From NCBI RefSeq assembly GCF_001874625.1, contig NZ_CP017671.1, positions 2,542,001-2,606,000 of the forward strand: a stretch of DNA of 64,000 nucleotides. The letters run 5' to 3'. The translations under genes and the position numbers were made by a program. Below the pieces are notes generated by a model. It did not search any database, was not told the origin of the DNA, and saw only the letters and a list, made by a program, of their open reading frames with translations. This document shows, in pieces, positions 29,260 through 39,658 of the stretch. The stretch comes from Providencia rettgeri (lineage in GTDB: Bacteria; Pseudomonadota; Gammaproteobacteria; Enterobacterales; Enterobacteriaceae). The number at the start of each line of letters is the position of its first letter. Positions within the stretch are counted from its first letter, which is position 1.

Positions 29260-30279
29260 ATGCAAAAAAAATCAATTTATGTCGTCTACACAGGTGGAAC
29301 CATTGGCATGCGCCATTCGCCACAAGGCTATATTCCTGTTTCTGGTCACCTACAAGCGCAATTGGCACAAATGCCCGAGTTTCACCGCCTTGAGATGCCT
29401 GAATTTACCATTCGCGAACATCAACCTCTGATAGACTCCTCGGATATTACACCAGAGGACTGGCAACTTATCGCCGATGATATTTCCGAGAATTACCCCC
29501 TATATGATGGCTTTGTGATTTTGCATGGTACGGATACCATGGCATTTACGGCTTCTGCATTATCATTTATGTTTGAAAACCTGAAAAAACCGGTGATAGT
29601 GACAGGGTCACAAATACCCTTAGAGGCACTGCGTTCAGATGGGCAAACTAACTTATTAAACGCCCTATATCTCGCCGCAAATTATCCAATAAATGAAGTT
29701 GGGTTATTTTTTAATAATAAGTTGTATCGTGGTAATCGTACCGTCAAAGCACATGCGGATGGTTTTGATGCCTTTAGTTCCCCAAACTGTTCCCCTTTAA
29801 TGGAGGCAGGGATAAATATTCGCTCATTTAATACATGTCCAGCTCCCATTGGCATAGGCGAATTTAAAGCTCACCGGATTACCCCTCAACCTATTGGTGT
29901 TGTTACTCTCTATCCTGGCTTATCCATTGAGATTGTGCGTAATATTCTTCAACAACCCGTCAAAGCACTTATTTTACGTTCTTATGGCGTGGGTAATGCC
30001 CCTCAACAGCCCGAGCTCTTGCGAATACTACGCGAAGCAACTAATAGAGGGATTATTGTGGTCAACCTGACACAATGTATTTCTGGCCGAGTCAATATGG
30101 AAGGGTATGCGACAGGTCACGCACTAGCAGACGCCGGGGTGATCAGTGGTTATGATATGACATTTGAGGCAGCATTAAGTAAATTGCATTACTTACTCAG
30201 CCAAAATTACACACCTGCATTAATTCGTGAATTAATGCAAAATAACTTACGCGGTGAACTGAGTTACGCTGATGACTAA
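29260..30279 (+). CDS. ansA: L-asparaginase I (cytoplasmic)
   Basis: Hydrolyses asparagine to aspartate and ammonia. 339 aa (E. coli AnsA 338). Both catalytic threonine signatures are present: YTGGTIGM near residue 10 and HGTDTMAFTASAL near residue 90. No signal peptide, so it is the type I cytoplasmic enzyme. pncA starts 14 bp downstream, forming the ansA-pncA pair known in E. coli. Confidence 0.97.
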   Translation: MQKKSIYVVYTGGTIGMRHSPQGYIPVSGHLQAQLAQMPEFHRLEMPEFTIREHQPLIDSSDITPEDWQLIADDISENYPLYDGFVILHGTDTMAFTASALSFMFENLKKPVIVTGSQIPLEALRSDGQTNLLNALYLAANYPINEVGLFFNNKLYRGNRTVKAHADGFDAFSSPNCSPLMEAGINIRSFNTCPAPIGIGEFKAHRITPQPIGVVTLYPGLSIEIVRNILQQPVKALILRSYGVGNAPQQPELLRILREATNRGIIVVNLTQCISGRVNMEGYATGHALADAGVISGYDMTFEAALSKLHYLLSQNYTPALIRELMQNNLRGELSYADD

Positions 30280-30293
30280 ATACTGGGGGCACA

Positions 30294-30920
30294 ATGAAAA
30301 CAGCTTTATTGTTAGTCGATTTACAAAATGATTTTTGTACTGGCGGGGCATTAGCCGTTAATGAAAGCGAACATGTCATTGAGGTCGCTAATAAAGCCAT
30401 TGCACACTGTACACAACAACGCATCACCATTATTGCCAGCCAAGATTGGCACCCCGCCACACACTTGAGCTTTGCTGTTAATTCAGGCACAAAAGTCGGT
30501 GAGATAGGCAAACTCAATGGCCTTGACCAAGTTTGGTGGCCAGTACATTGTGTGCAAGGTGAGCTTGGCGCTAATTTTCACCCACGATTGAACCAGCAAG
30601 CCATTGAACAGGTGTTTACCAAAGGTGAAAACCCGCAAGTCGATAGTTACAGTGCTTTTTTTGATAACGATAGAGTCAGCCAAACCCAGTTACATGGGTG
30701 GCTACAGGCTCAGAATATTTCCCATCTAATAGTCATGGGGATTGCCACTGACTATTGTGTGAAGTTCACAGTATTAGATGCATTAAAATTAGGCTATACG
30801 GTTGATGTCCTCACCGATGGGTGCCGAGGCGTTAATTTAGCCGCTGATGATAGCTTAAAAGCACTGCAAAGTATGGAAAAGGAAGGTGCGAAGTTAATCA
30901 CCCTTGCCGACCTAAATTAA
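30294..30920 (+). CDS. pncA: nicotinamidase
   Basis: Deamidates nicotinamide to nicotinate in NAD salvage. 208 aa. Isochorismatase-fold catalytic triad: Asp9 in LLVDLQNDF, Lys in FTKGENPQVDSYSAF, and the nucleophilic Cys in GIATDYCVKFTVLDA. The metal site Asp/His lies in SQDWHPATH. Cotranscribed with ansA. A long hairpin at 30939-30987 follows the stop. Confidence 0.97.
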   Translation: MKTALLLVDLQNDFCTGGALAVNESEHVIEVANKAIAHCTQQRITIIASQDWHPATHLSFAVNSGTKVGEIGKLNGLDQVWWPVHCVQGELGANFHPRLNQQAIEQVFTKGENPQVDSYSAFFDNDRVSQTQLHGWLQAQNISHLIVMGIATDYCVKFTVLDALKLGYTVDVLTDGCRGVNLAADDSLKALQSMEKEGAKLITLADLN

Positions 30921-30938
30921 GACAATATTTGTGTATAT

Positions 30939-30987
30939 ACAAGTTTTCTCAAATACTTATCACAATGATAATGCTGAGAAAACTTGT
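30939..30987. repeat. long imperfect hairpin downstream of pncA
   Basis: 13-bp perfect inverted repeat (ACAAGTTTTCTCA / TGAGAAAACTTGT) enclosing a second 6-bp stem (TTATCA / TGATAA) with a 3-nt loop. No U-tract follows on the plus strand. It may protect or process the ansA-pncA transcript, or be a small palindromic repeat element. Confidence 0.6.
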
Positions 30988-31051
30988 TGTGACCCTGTCA
31001 CTCGCGCAATGGTATTTTTATTATTCTTTCGATGACTAATTCTTACCTACC

Positions 31052-31357
31052 CTATTCATCATTATTTTGTGGCTTCAATGTTGCTAACATTTCACCTTGG
31101 AATAAGGCTTTCAGTTCTTGTTTGCTTTTCATCGTAATTTCACCATCAGTCCCAACAGTCATATGCTCTGGGTTATGGTTGTTCCGTGATTGCCACAACA
31201 ATACCATTTGCAAACTGTGCTCTTTTTGCTCGCGAGTCAATGCAACGCCATCAGGCCATTTACCTAACTCAACCGCTGTCACTAGACGCTCATAAATCTC
31301 TGGGGTCATCGCCGCTAGTAGTTGCTCAAGTTGTTCTGGGTTTACTTCAACACTCAC
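31052..31357 (-). CDS. yeaC: YeaC, DUF1315 protein
   Basis: 101 residues. The sequence (LAAMTPEIYERLVTAVELGKWPDG, LTREQKEHSLQMVLLWQ) matches E. coli YeaC, of unknown function. The start is a GTG at 31357 with AAGGAG 8 nt upstream. It is next to msrB, as in E. coli, separated by about 115 bp. Confidence 0.88.
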   Translation of the reverse strand: MSVEVNPEQLEQLLAAMTPEIYERLVTAVELGKWPDGVALTREQKEHSLQMVLLWQSRNNHNPEHMTVGTDGEITMKSKQELKALFQGEMLATLKPQNNDE

Positions 31358-31471
31358 CGTAATGCTCCTTAAAAAGATAATGTATTCGTATTTGGTTATT
31401 ATTATTTTTGCCCATATAGCTGAATCGTTATTGCTATGGTATTTTTTTCAACTTCAGCTTGCTTCAGCTCA

Positions 31472-31885
31472 CTAACCACGTACCTTTTCGCCTCCCTCAT
31501 CATCCAAAAAGCTTAATGATGCTGAATTAATACAATAGCGTTGGCCCGTCGGCTCTGGACCATCAGGAAATACATGCCCCAAATGCGCATTACAGTTCTG
31601 ACAACGTACCTCAATACGGTGCATCCCGTGAGAAAAATCCTCAATGTATTTAATGACGTCATCATTGATGGGTTGGTAGAAACTTGGCCACCCGCAGCCC
31701 GCGTCAAATTTAGTCTCAGACATAAATAAAGGTGAACCACAGCACAGACATTCATACACACCATCTTTACGGTTATGCAATAATTGCCCACTAAATGGGG
31801 GCTCGGTGCCCGCCTGTTGCGTGACATAACGCTGCATTTCATTTAGCTCTGAAATATCAATGCCTTGTCTTTCTTTACTTGACAT
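31472..31885 (-). CDS. msrB: peptide methionine-(R)-sulfoxide reductase B
   Basis: Reduces the R epimer of methionine sulfoxide in proteins. 137 aa, the E. coli length. Structural zinc ligands Cys46, Cys49, Cys95 and Cys98, and catalytic Cys118 in [10 protein letters not shown], all at the E. coli positions. Divergent from gapA as in E. coli. Confidence 0.98.
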   Translation of the reverse strand: MSSKERQGIDISELNEMQRYVTQQAGTEPPFSGQLLHNRKDGVYECLCCGSPLFMSETKFDAGCGWPSFYQPINDDVIKYIEDFSHGMHRIEVRCQNCNAHLGHVFPDGPEPTGQRYCINSASLSFLDDEGGEKVRG

Positions 31886-32016
31886 AATTTACCCATGTAT
31901 TTAAATAAATAGAGAGTTTAATTACTATCATACATCAATTTCAATCAACAAAAAATTAACAACATTTTCTGTAAAACTATTCTAAACTAAGAAGCATCTT
32001 ACTTTCCGTTTTGATT

Positions 32017-32032
32017 TGTGAACCCTATCACA
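32017..32032. promoter_or_regulatory. CRP site upstream of gapA
   Basis: TGTGA-ACCCTA-TCACA, a perfect match to the CRP consensus half-sites. Centred about 180 bp upstream of the expected gapA P1 start, so it may serve an upstream gapA promoter or msrB. E. coli gapA is known to have several promoters including CRP control. Confidence 0.7.
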
Positions 32033-32169
32033 TATATCACTGATAGATGGTTTCATTATGCTGCACAATCCCGATAATACGTGCGGCTGTATTTGTCACT
32101 AAAGTGGCTGACAAATAAGCAGTTAGTGGTATCAGAATTGATTTTTTTCAATAATTGACACGATTCCGC

Positions 32170-32197
32170 TTGACGGCTGGCAAGGTTTTGGTAACTT
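32170..32197 (+). promoter_or_regulatory. gapA P1-like promoter
   Basis: TTGACG, a 16-bp spacer and TAACTT, within a stretch (CGCTTGACG...AAGGTTTTGGTAA) closely resembling the E. coli gapA P1 region. About 44 bp before the start codon. Confidence 0.65.
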
Positions 32198-32222
32198 TAA
32201 CTACAACTTAATTCACGAATAA

Positions 32223-33236
<1,014 letters not shown>

Positions 33237-33261
33237 GCACTGTTAAGCAACAAGTCTGATT

Positions 33262-33286
33262 GAGCCGCCAATATGGCGGCTCTTTT
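33262..33286 (+). terminator. gapA terminator
   Basis: 8-bp GC-rich stem (GAGCCGCC / GGCGGCTC) with loop AATAT followed by TTTT. Confidence 0.9.
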
Positions 33287-33420
33287 GTATCTGTATTGAA
33301 TATAAAATTAACGCTTCATAATTTTGCCTTCTTCGCTTATCGTTAATACCATTATTCGATACGCTATCAATATGACTTGTTTTAAAATGAATGTTATTCA
33401 CTACGCTTGAAGTATGCGAA

Positions 33421-33548
33421 TAGATACTCTAAATAATCTAAATTGCAGCAAAGCAACAAATAAGTCGCTAAGCGCATACACACGTTTATGACTAGATGTG
33501 AATGAGCGAAGTCAACAATACCGCAGTTTGAAGTATGGCGAGTATTAA
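33421..33548. repeat. palindromic intergenic repeat element between gapA and yeaD
   Basis: The ends are imperfect inverted repeats: ATACTCTAAATAATCTAAAT..GCAGC on the left against the complement of GCAGTTTGAAGTATGGCGAGTAT on the right. The right end resembles the widespread enterobacterial motif built around CAACTTGAAGTATGACGGGTAT. A partial extra copy (GCTTGAAGTATGCGAATAGATACT) overlaps the left boundary. About 125 bp, no ORF. A miniature palindromic repeat of the ERIC/YPAL kind is the likely class; the exact family is not assigned. Confidence 0.5.
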
Positions 33549-33577
33549 CTCTGTTCCACTAACACAGGTCTAATACC

Positions 33578-34459
33578 ATGCACGACAAAATTTTTGCTCT
33601 ACCTGTTATTAAGCAGCTGTCTGCTTATATCACACAACGCCAACTTGGCGATCTCCCCCTAATTGTCGTTTCACATCCTAAAGTTTGTGGCGCTGTCAGT
33701 TTACAAGGTGCTCAGCTCATTGATTGGCAACCTGCTGGGCAAAAACCATGCCTTTGGTTAAGTTCCGAAAGTGCCTTCAAAGAAGGTGTCGCGATCCGTG
33801 GTGGTATCCCCATTTGTTGGCCATGGTTTGGTCCGGTTTCCCCTCCTAGCCACGGCTTTGCTCGTCTCTTACCTTGGCAGTTCACCGCACATAATGAACA
33901 TGAAGATGGTGTAATTTTAACCTTTACACTCACAGATACCGATTATACCCGTAAATTATGGCCTCATGAATTTACCTTAATCCTGAGAATGAAGCTTGGT
34001 GAAACCTGTGAGCTCGAATTAGAAAGTTATGGGGACTTCGAAACTACAGCGGCACTTCACACCTACTTCAATATTAGCGATATTCAAAAGGCTACCGTCT
34101 ATGGGTTAGGTGGTCACTATTTTGATAAAGTCGCGGATAAAGAAGTATATGAAAATGAAGCGCTTAAATTCAATAAGCATATTGACCGCATTTACTCTGA
34201 ACCCGAAGAGTACAGTTTATTACGTGATGACGGCTGGGCTCGTACTATTGAGATTCACCATTATCATAACAGTGATGTTGTCTGCTGGAATCCTTGGGCT
34301 GAATTATCATGTAGCATGCAAGACATGCCAAATAATGGGTATAAACAAATGGTATGCGTTGAAACTGCCTGTATCAATGTGCCAATGAAAAGTGATGCAC
34401 AACACCCTGCCCGTTTATCCCTTGTGATGATTACTCGTGAGAATAAACCACAAGATTAA
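33578..34459 (+). CDS. yeaD: D-hexose-6-phosphate mutarotase YeaD
   Basis: Aldose-1-epimerase-fold protein thought to interconvert anomers of glucose 6-phosphate. 293 aa (E. coli 294). Conserved RGGIPICWPWFGP and SHGFARLLPW, and the catalytic region ALHTYFNISDI. The downstream position after gapA is as in E. coli. A repeat element (33421-33548) occupies the gapA-yeaD gap. A shared terminator with mipA follows. Confidence 0.95.
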   Translation: MHDKIFALPVIKQLSAYITQRQLGDLPLIVVSHPKVCGAVSLQGAQLIDWQPAGQKPCLWLSSESAFKEGVAIRGGIPICWPWFGPVSPPSHGFARLLPWQFTAHNEHEDGVILTFTLTDTDYTRKLWPHEFTLILRMKLGETCELELESYGDFETTAALHTYFNISDIQKATVYGLGGHYFDKVADKEVYENEALKFNKHIDRIYSEPEEYSLLRDDGWARTIEIHHYHNSDVVCWNPWAELSCSMQDMPNNGYKQMVCVETACINVPMKSDAQHPARLSLVMITRENKPQD

Positions 34460-34472
34460 TAATCTAATTTCA

Positions 34473-34517
34473 AAAAAATACCCCCTGATAGAAATTACCT
34501 TTCAGAGGGTATTTTTT
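34473..34517. terminator. bidirectional terminator between yeaD and mipA
   Basis: AAAAAATACCC pairs with GGGTATTTTTT, extended past one mismatch by CTGA/TCAG. U-rich on both strands, between two convergent genes. Confidence 0.85.
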
Positions 34518-34543
34518 ATTCATAGCAATCTTATAAGGTAAAA

Positions 34544-35296
34544 TTAGAAAGTATAAGTTACCCCTGTCCATAAGATCGCAGAAACATCTTTATTTACCAT
34601 TGGGCTGTCTTTAACTTCACTCGACATGAAGTCTACACGTCCCATAGCGAAAGCCGTCCAATTTTCATCAAAACGGTAATTACCTGACAACTCTAAGTAC
34701 GGTGACCAGCTGTCACTTGGTTTATAACGTTTTAGCCCACTATTACGAGACTCTTTGGAAGAAACCCCATACTCATAACGTGTTTGATTTTTACTATCCC
34801 ACTTAATACCTACACCTGGAGTCAGAGACCATTTGTCACCTTCAAAGCCATATAAATAAGCTGCTTCAGCGCGTAAGCCATTACTGATCCCTAAGATATC
34901 ACCGGAGCCATTAAACCTTAATGTCCCCCAATCCGCTTTATGTCGATAGGTTAAACCCGCCATGACAGTATCACGACGGCGGTTTAGCTCACGCATGGCA
35001 TCGTTATCATTTTCTTTAGGCTTGAAAAATTGTGGGTAATAATATGCATCCAATGATAATTGGTCTTGCTGATCATTCCACAAATAGTAACCTGCAGCTA
35101 ATGTATGAAAGTAAAAATTTTCACTATCATAATTCACGATAGGAACTGGAGTTAGATAATCACGGGATTTAATCCCTTTATAAGGTGTCGATTGCGCCAA
35201 TACTGAAGCACCTACTGACCATGTACCGGCAAGTACAGTACTTGATAACACACTCAATGCAACTGCAAGTGTGGTTAACTTAATCGTTTTAGACAT
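34544..35296 (-). CDS. mipA: MipA/OmpV-family outer-membrane protein
   Basis: Outer-membrane beta-barrel scaffolding protein; in E. coli MipA links MltA to PBP1B. 250 aa (E. coli 248). Signal peptide MSKTIKLTTLAVALSVLSST ending VLAG, then WSVGASVLAQSTPYKGIKSRDYLTP and alternating beta-strands finishing in an aromatic C-terminus (TGVTYTF), typical of BAM substrates. The yeaD-mipA neighbourhood is conserved although E. coli yeaE is absent here. Confidence 0.92.
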   Translation of the reverse strand: MSKTIKLTTLAVALSVLSSTVLAGTWSVGASVLAQSTPYKGIKSRDYLTPVPIVNYDSENFYFHTLAAGYYLWNDQQDQLSLDAYYYPQFFKPKENDNDAMRELNRRRDTVMAGLTYRHKADWGTLRFNGSGDILGISNGLRAEAAYLYGFEGDKWSLTPGVGIKWDSKNQTRYEYGVSSKESRNSGLKRYKPSDSWSPYLELSGNYRFDENWTAFAMGRVDFMSSEVKDSPMVNKDVSAILWTGVTYTF

Positions 35297-35425
35297 ATAA
35301 AAACCTAAAAAAATGAGAAATGGATCACTGATATATTATATCAATCCGAAACTATTCCCAATACTCATAACCTAAATCACATTTAAAGCTAAATATGTGA
35401 ATTAAACAGCAAAATTGGTTAACAT

Positions 35426-36505
35426 TCATTCTACGCTGTTTTGGTAAGATACAGGAACTCTTTTTGCTAATGCACACAGTAATTCATACCCAATAGTCCC
35501 CGCTGCATGGGCAACGTCATCAACAGGTAAATTTTGCCCCCACAGTTCAACCTTATCCCCTAATTGCAAATTGCGGCAATCACTCACGTCAATTGTTAGC
35601 ATGTCCATAGAAACAGCCCCAAGCAGTGCACAACGCATTCCTTGGCACCATACTGGCGTTCCATTAGGCGCATGGCGGGGATAGCCATCGGCATAACCAC
35701 ATGCAACGGTTGCAATACGCATTGGTTTAGTCGAGGTAAACCTGCTTCCATAACCAATCGACTGCCCGGCTTCAATTTCATGGATTGCAATCACTTCTGA
35801 TTGTAAACTCATCGCAGCTTTCAGGCCTAACCCTATAATATCTGCCGATTTGCCACTAGGTGAAGCGCCATACAATAAAATACCAGTTCGGATCCAATCA
35901 TACTGCGTGTATTGGTGCCATAATGCAGCCCCTGAATTAGCAATGCAGGTTTCTAATGATAAATGTTGAAACTGTTGAATAAGTTGAAAAGGTACTGTTA
36001 CACCTGTTTTTGTATCTGAATTTGCGAAATGACTCATTAAGGTTAAGCTTTTTACATGGGGGATAGCTGCTAACCGTTCGACTACAGTTTCATAGTCAGT
36101 ATGAGAAAAACCTAGCCGGTTCATACCACTATTCAACTTGATATATACTGAAATTGGCGCAGAAAACTGTGCATTTTCAATAGCCGCTAATTGCCAGTCA
36201 CTATGGACACTGGTCGTCAAATTGTATTGGTCAATCAGCTGTAAGTCTTGTGGTTGAAAAAAGCCCTCTAATAACAAAATTGGCCCTTTCCACCCCTCAT
36301 CACGCAATAAAATTGCCTCATGAAGATCTAATACAGCAAAACCATCGGTTTCTTTTAATGCTGGCCAAATGTGCTTTATACCATGACCATAACCGTCCGC
36401 CTTCATGACTGACCAAATTTTACACTTTTCTGTGTGCTGCCGTACTATAGATAAGTTATGTTGCAAATTTTGTAGATGAATAACCGCACTAATTGGGCGT
36501 GGCAT
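35426..36505 (-). CDS. dadX: alanine racemase, catabolic (DadX type)
   Basis: PLP-dependent racemase converting L-Ala to D-Ala for DadA oxidation. 359 aa. PLP Lys35 in SVMKADGYGHG and the catalytic Tyr in GQSIGYGSRF. It lies 68 bp downstream of dadA on the same strand, the dadAX operon arrangement, which supports DadX over the biosynthetic Alr. Confidence 0.93.
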   Translation of the reverse strand: MPRPISAVIHLQNLQHNLSIVRQHTEKCKIWSVMKADGYGHGIKHIWPALKETDGFAVLDLHEAILLRDEGWKGPILLLEGFFQPQDLQLIDQYNLTTSVHSDWQLAAIENAQFSAPISVYIKLNSGMNRLGFSHTDYETVVERLAAIPHVKSLTLMSHFANSDTKTGVTVPFQLIQQFQHLSLETCIANSGAALWHQYTQYDWIRTGILLYGASPSGKSADIIGLGLKAAMSLQSEVIAIHEIEAGQSIGYGSRFTSTKPMRIATVACGYADGYPRHAPNGTPVWCQGMRCALLGAVSMDMLTIDVSDCRNLQLGDKVELWGQNLPVDDVAHAAGTIGYELLCALAKRVPVSYQNSVE

Positions 36506-36573
36506 CTTAATTCCTTAAATACATTATTTTTTAATCAGCGATAGACTGTAATTGCAACTTCATGTACTCCCAT

Positions 36574-37875
36574 TTAACGCACTGGCGTCAAATGACCGCT
36601 GCTTACAAGCTTGGTATTAAAACCATCAAGATACCTAAATACAGACAAATCATCCGAAGCAATATCAGGCGTGTTACCTGAAATTAAATCCGCCAGCAGT
36701 TTTCCAGAACCACATGCCATTGTCCAACCTAAAGTGCCATGCCCCGTGTTTAGATATAGATTATTGTATGCCGTTGGCCCGACTATTGGTGTGCCATCTG
36801 GCGTCATAGGCCGAAGCCCAGTCCAAAACTGAGCCTTTTCGATATCACCACCACCTTGATATAAATCTTGTACCACCATTTTTAAGGTTTCGCAGCGTTT
36901 TTTAAGGACATCAAGATTAAAACCGACAACTTCGGCCATTCCACCGACACGAATGCGATCATCAAAACGCGTTACCGCGATTTTATAAGTTTCATCAAGT
37001 ATGGTAGAAGCGGGTGAACGCTGCTCATCAATAATCGGCATTGTTAATGAATACCCTTTTAATGGATAAACCGGAATTTGCACAAGACCCTGTAGTATTG
37101 ATGTTGAATAAGACCCCATAGCAACAACATACTGATCCGCTTGCACGATTTGGCCATCAATACGGATACCACTAATACGTTTACCATCCGTTAAAATTTG
37201 TTCAACCTGTTGACCAAATTGGAATTTAACCCCAGCTAGTTGTGCCATTTTAGCGAGTTTTTTAGTAAATTGCTGGCAATCACCGGTTTCATCATTCGGC
37301 AACCTCAACCCACCAGTTAGCTTATGTTTAACAAATTCTAATGCAGGTTCAGCTTTAATGAGTTGGTCGGATGTTAAAAGCTCATAAGGCACGCCTTCCT
37401 GTTGTAACACTGCAATATCATTAGCAGCATTATCAAACTGTTTAGCTGTGCGGAACAGCTGTAATGTGCCCCCTTGACGGGCTTCATAGCCAATCCCCGT
37501 ATCAGCCCTAAGTTGCCGAATACAGTCGCGGCTATACTCCGCAATCCTTACCATGCGACTTTTATTCATCGCATAATGTTGAATATCACAGTTTTTCAGC
37601 ATCTGCCACATCCAGCGCAACTGAAATAACGTACCATCAGGCCGAATAGCTAATGGAGCATGTTTTTCAAACATCCACTTCACTGCTTTTAGTGGTATGC
37701 CTGGTGCCCCCCATGGCGTTGCGTAACCAGGGGATATTTGCCCTGCATTAGCTGCGCTGGTTTCTTCTGCTACATCATGCTGCCTATCAACAACCAGTAC
37801 TTCATGGCCTTCTTGAGCTAAATACCATGCTGTTGTAACACCAATCACTCCTGCCCCTAACACTAGAACTTTCAT
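36574..37875 (-). CDS. dadA: D-amino acid dehydrogenase small subunit
   Basis: FAD-dependent membrane-associated dehydrogenase oxidising D-alanine to pyruvate and feeding the respiratory chain. 433 aa (E. coli 432). N-terminal FAD motif [16 protein letters not shown], then [21 protein letters not shown] and the C-terminal [16 protein letters not shown] and [16 protein letters not shown]. The frame opens with GTG 6 nt earlier, but GGGG is placed for the ATG at 37875. Confidence 0.97.
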   Translation of the reverse strand: MKVLVLGAGVIGVTTAWYLAQEGHEVLVVDRQHDVAEETSAANAGQISPGYATPWGAPGIPLKAVKWMFEKHAPLAIRPDGTLFQLRWMWQMLKNCDIQHYAMNKSRMVRIAEYSRDCIRQLRADTGIGYEARQGGTLQLFRTAKQFDNAANDIAVLQQEGVPYELLTSDQLIKAEPALEFVKHKLTGGLRLPNDETGDCQQFTKKLAKMAQLAGVKFQFGQQVEQILTDGKRISGIRIDGQIVQADQYVVAMGSYSTSILQGLVQIPVYPLKGYSLTMPIIDEQRSPASTILDETYKIAVTRFDDRIRVGGMAEVVGFNLDVLKKRCETLKMVVQDLYQGGGDIEKAQFWTGLRPMTPDGTPIVGPTAYNNLYLNTGHGTLGWTMACGSGKLLADLISGNTPDIASDDLSVFRYLDGFNTKLVSSGHLTPVR

Positions 37876-38264
37876 AAGCACCCCAGATGCAAAGTATTCA
37901 ATTATTATTTAGGATAATATTCTAGAAATTATTTGCCAATGTGGTGAATTAACACTTTTAACAAAATAGATAATAAAACCAACACTTGATGATTTTTATT
38001 TACAAAAAAGTTAATTGTTCTAGTGAAATTAGAGCTCAAAAACAAAAAAGAACATATCAAGTTGATTTTAAATAAAAATAATTAATCTCAAAAAAACCAA
38101 GTTCGATATTTTATACTTTAATTTAATGAATGCTGTCTTTTATGGGTGGGTTTACAAATTACGTGACTTAAATTTTTATACTAAAAATATATTCTTTCCT
38201 AGTTTATTTATCCAAATAATAATCCATTATGAAAAAAACGATTAAAAATGTTAAAGGAAAGTAT
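37876..38264. other. dadA-upstream divergent intergenic region
   Basis: About 390 bp, very AT-rich. It must hold the dadAX promoter and that of the small secreted protein at 38265. No clear CRP or Lrp consensus was found by eye. No gene. Confidence 0.45.
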
Positions 38265-38618
38265 ATGACTAAAAAGATCATCCCTATTATTTGTGCCCTG
38301 AATGTAATTTTTCTATCTATAGCCCCAAGTATTGCAGAAGAGTATTGCGAACCCACCATGAAAAGAAATTTGATAAAAGATAAAGGGAAAAATATATGCT
38401 TTTCTATAAGGCCCCTTCCTATATGTACCCCCCCAGCAACGGCAGTTTCTTATGTTAAAACTACAGTTCAATTCAATTGTGTAACTAAGGGTGAACATTT
38501 GGTTTTAAGCGAAAGTGAGCAATTAAACAAAATAATTACTCGGTTAGAAAATAAAGATGTAGATTATTCCGAAGATATTGCTATCCCTCGCTACTGTACA
38601 TGTCCTAGCAAACTCTAG
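38265..38618 (+). CDS. small secreted Cys-rich protein, unknown
   Basis: 117 residues, not recognised. The signal peptide (MTKKIIPIICALNVIFLSIA, probable cut after PSIA at 24) is followed by a mature part of about 93 residues with six cysteines (28, 45, 54, 72, 111, 113), suggesting three disulfides in the periplasm or outside. An in-frame ATG 36 nt upstream lacks a Shine-Dalgarno, whereas AAGGAAAG precedes 38265. Codon use is AT-rich. It lies alone between dadA and fadR and ends at a strong terminator. Confidence 0.7.
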   Translation: MTKKIIPIICALNVIFLSIAPSIAEEYCEPTMKRNLIKDKGKNICFSIRPLPICTPPATAVSYVKTTVQFNCVTKGEHLVLSESEQLNKIITRLENKDVDYSEDIAIPRYCTCPSKL

Positions 38619-38663
38619 TAAATACATATTGTATTTACTAATCTAGTCAATCATTCACTTGTA

Positions 38664-38699
38664 AAAAAGCCAGCCGACATAAGATGCGGGCTGGCTTTT
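38664..38699. terminator. bidirectional terminator between the secreted protein and fadR
   Basis: 10-bp stem (AAAGCCAGCC / GGCTGGCTTT) with a 13-nt loop and A/T tracts on both sides. Confidence 0.85.
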
Positions 38700-38720
38700 A
38701 TGCCTTATCGATTACCTAAT

Positions 38721-39437
38721 TTAGCGAGTGTGTGCTAAATCTGAAGGCATATTACCCTGCATACTATGCCAAATTAAGCCACTTTCCTTCCCGTAATTTC
38801 GGACACAATCCATAATGCGATCGTATGCTTGCTCACGGCAAAGATTACTCAATTGTTGGTAAAAACTTAATGCAAGGCGTCTTGCTTCAGGATTAGAGAA
38901 ATAATAACGCCCAACACGCGTATATAGCCCTCTTAAGCCATTAATAATCAAACCGTAGATAGGGTTACCTGATGCGAATGCAAGCCCACGGAAGACGTTA
39001 TAATCCAAATCACTAAATGCATCTGAATTATCATCAACTTTTTCTCGGCCAGCTAACACTTCTAACGACTTTTCAGGGTTATTACGAAATGCAGTACGAA
39101 TAAAAATTGCAGCAATATTAGTCCGCACAGCTAATAAATTATCAATTAGCTGAGGCACTCTATCGTGATCCAATCTGGCCAGTGTTTCCAAAATATTGAG
39201 GCCTGATGTTTCCCAATAATTATTCACTTTTGTTGGTTTACCATGTTGAATAGTTAACCAACCGTCACGCGCTAGACGTTGCAACACCTCGCGAAGAGTT
39301 GTGCGTGTTACACCGATTAACTCGGAGAGTTCACGCTCAGCGGGTAGTATTGAACCTGGTGGAAAACGGTTGTTCCATATGCTCTCAATAATGTACTCTT
39401 CCGCGAAACCTGCCGGACTTTGAGCTTTAATAACCAT
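38721..39437 (-). CDS. fadR: fatty acid metabolism regulator FadR
   Basis: GntR-family regulator that represses fad genes and activates fabA/fabB, released by long-chain acyl-CoA. 238 aa (E. coli 239). N-terminal winged helix ([49 protein letters not shown]), then an all-alpha acyl-CoA-binding domain ([20 protein letters not shown]). Divergent from nhaB, as in E. coli. Confidence 0.98.
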   Translation of the reverse strand: MVIKAQSPAGFAEEYIIESIWNNRFPPGSILPAERELSELIGVTRTTLREVLQRLARDGWLTIQHGKPTKVNNYWETSGLNILETLARLDHDRVPQLIDNLLAVRTNIAAIFIRTAFRNNPEKSLEVLAGREKVDDNSDAFSDLDYNVFRGLAFASGNPIYGLIINGLRGLYTRVGRYYFSNPEARRLALSFYQQLSNLCREQAYDRIMDCVRNYGKESGLIWHSMQGNMPSDLAHTR

Positions 39438-39658
39438 ATTTTTATTATTCCAAACATTTAGACGGATATTGGGGAAATCATACCAGATTGTCGTCTCCTG
39501 ATATAGTTAGACTCAAAATAAAGAGTGAGACGAATCATAGAATTCCCATATAATTCATACATTATCAATTAGCAAATGGGCTTATAATCGATAAAAGATC
39601 AGAGTAGTATGTAATAGAACGTTACACGACATCCGTATAAAGAGGATAACGAACCATA

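Noticed and set aside
37930-37960. CRP site upstream of dadA
   Set aside because: The GTG and CAC half-sites around 37938-37955 have the wrong spacing for the CRP consensus.
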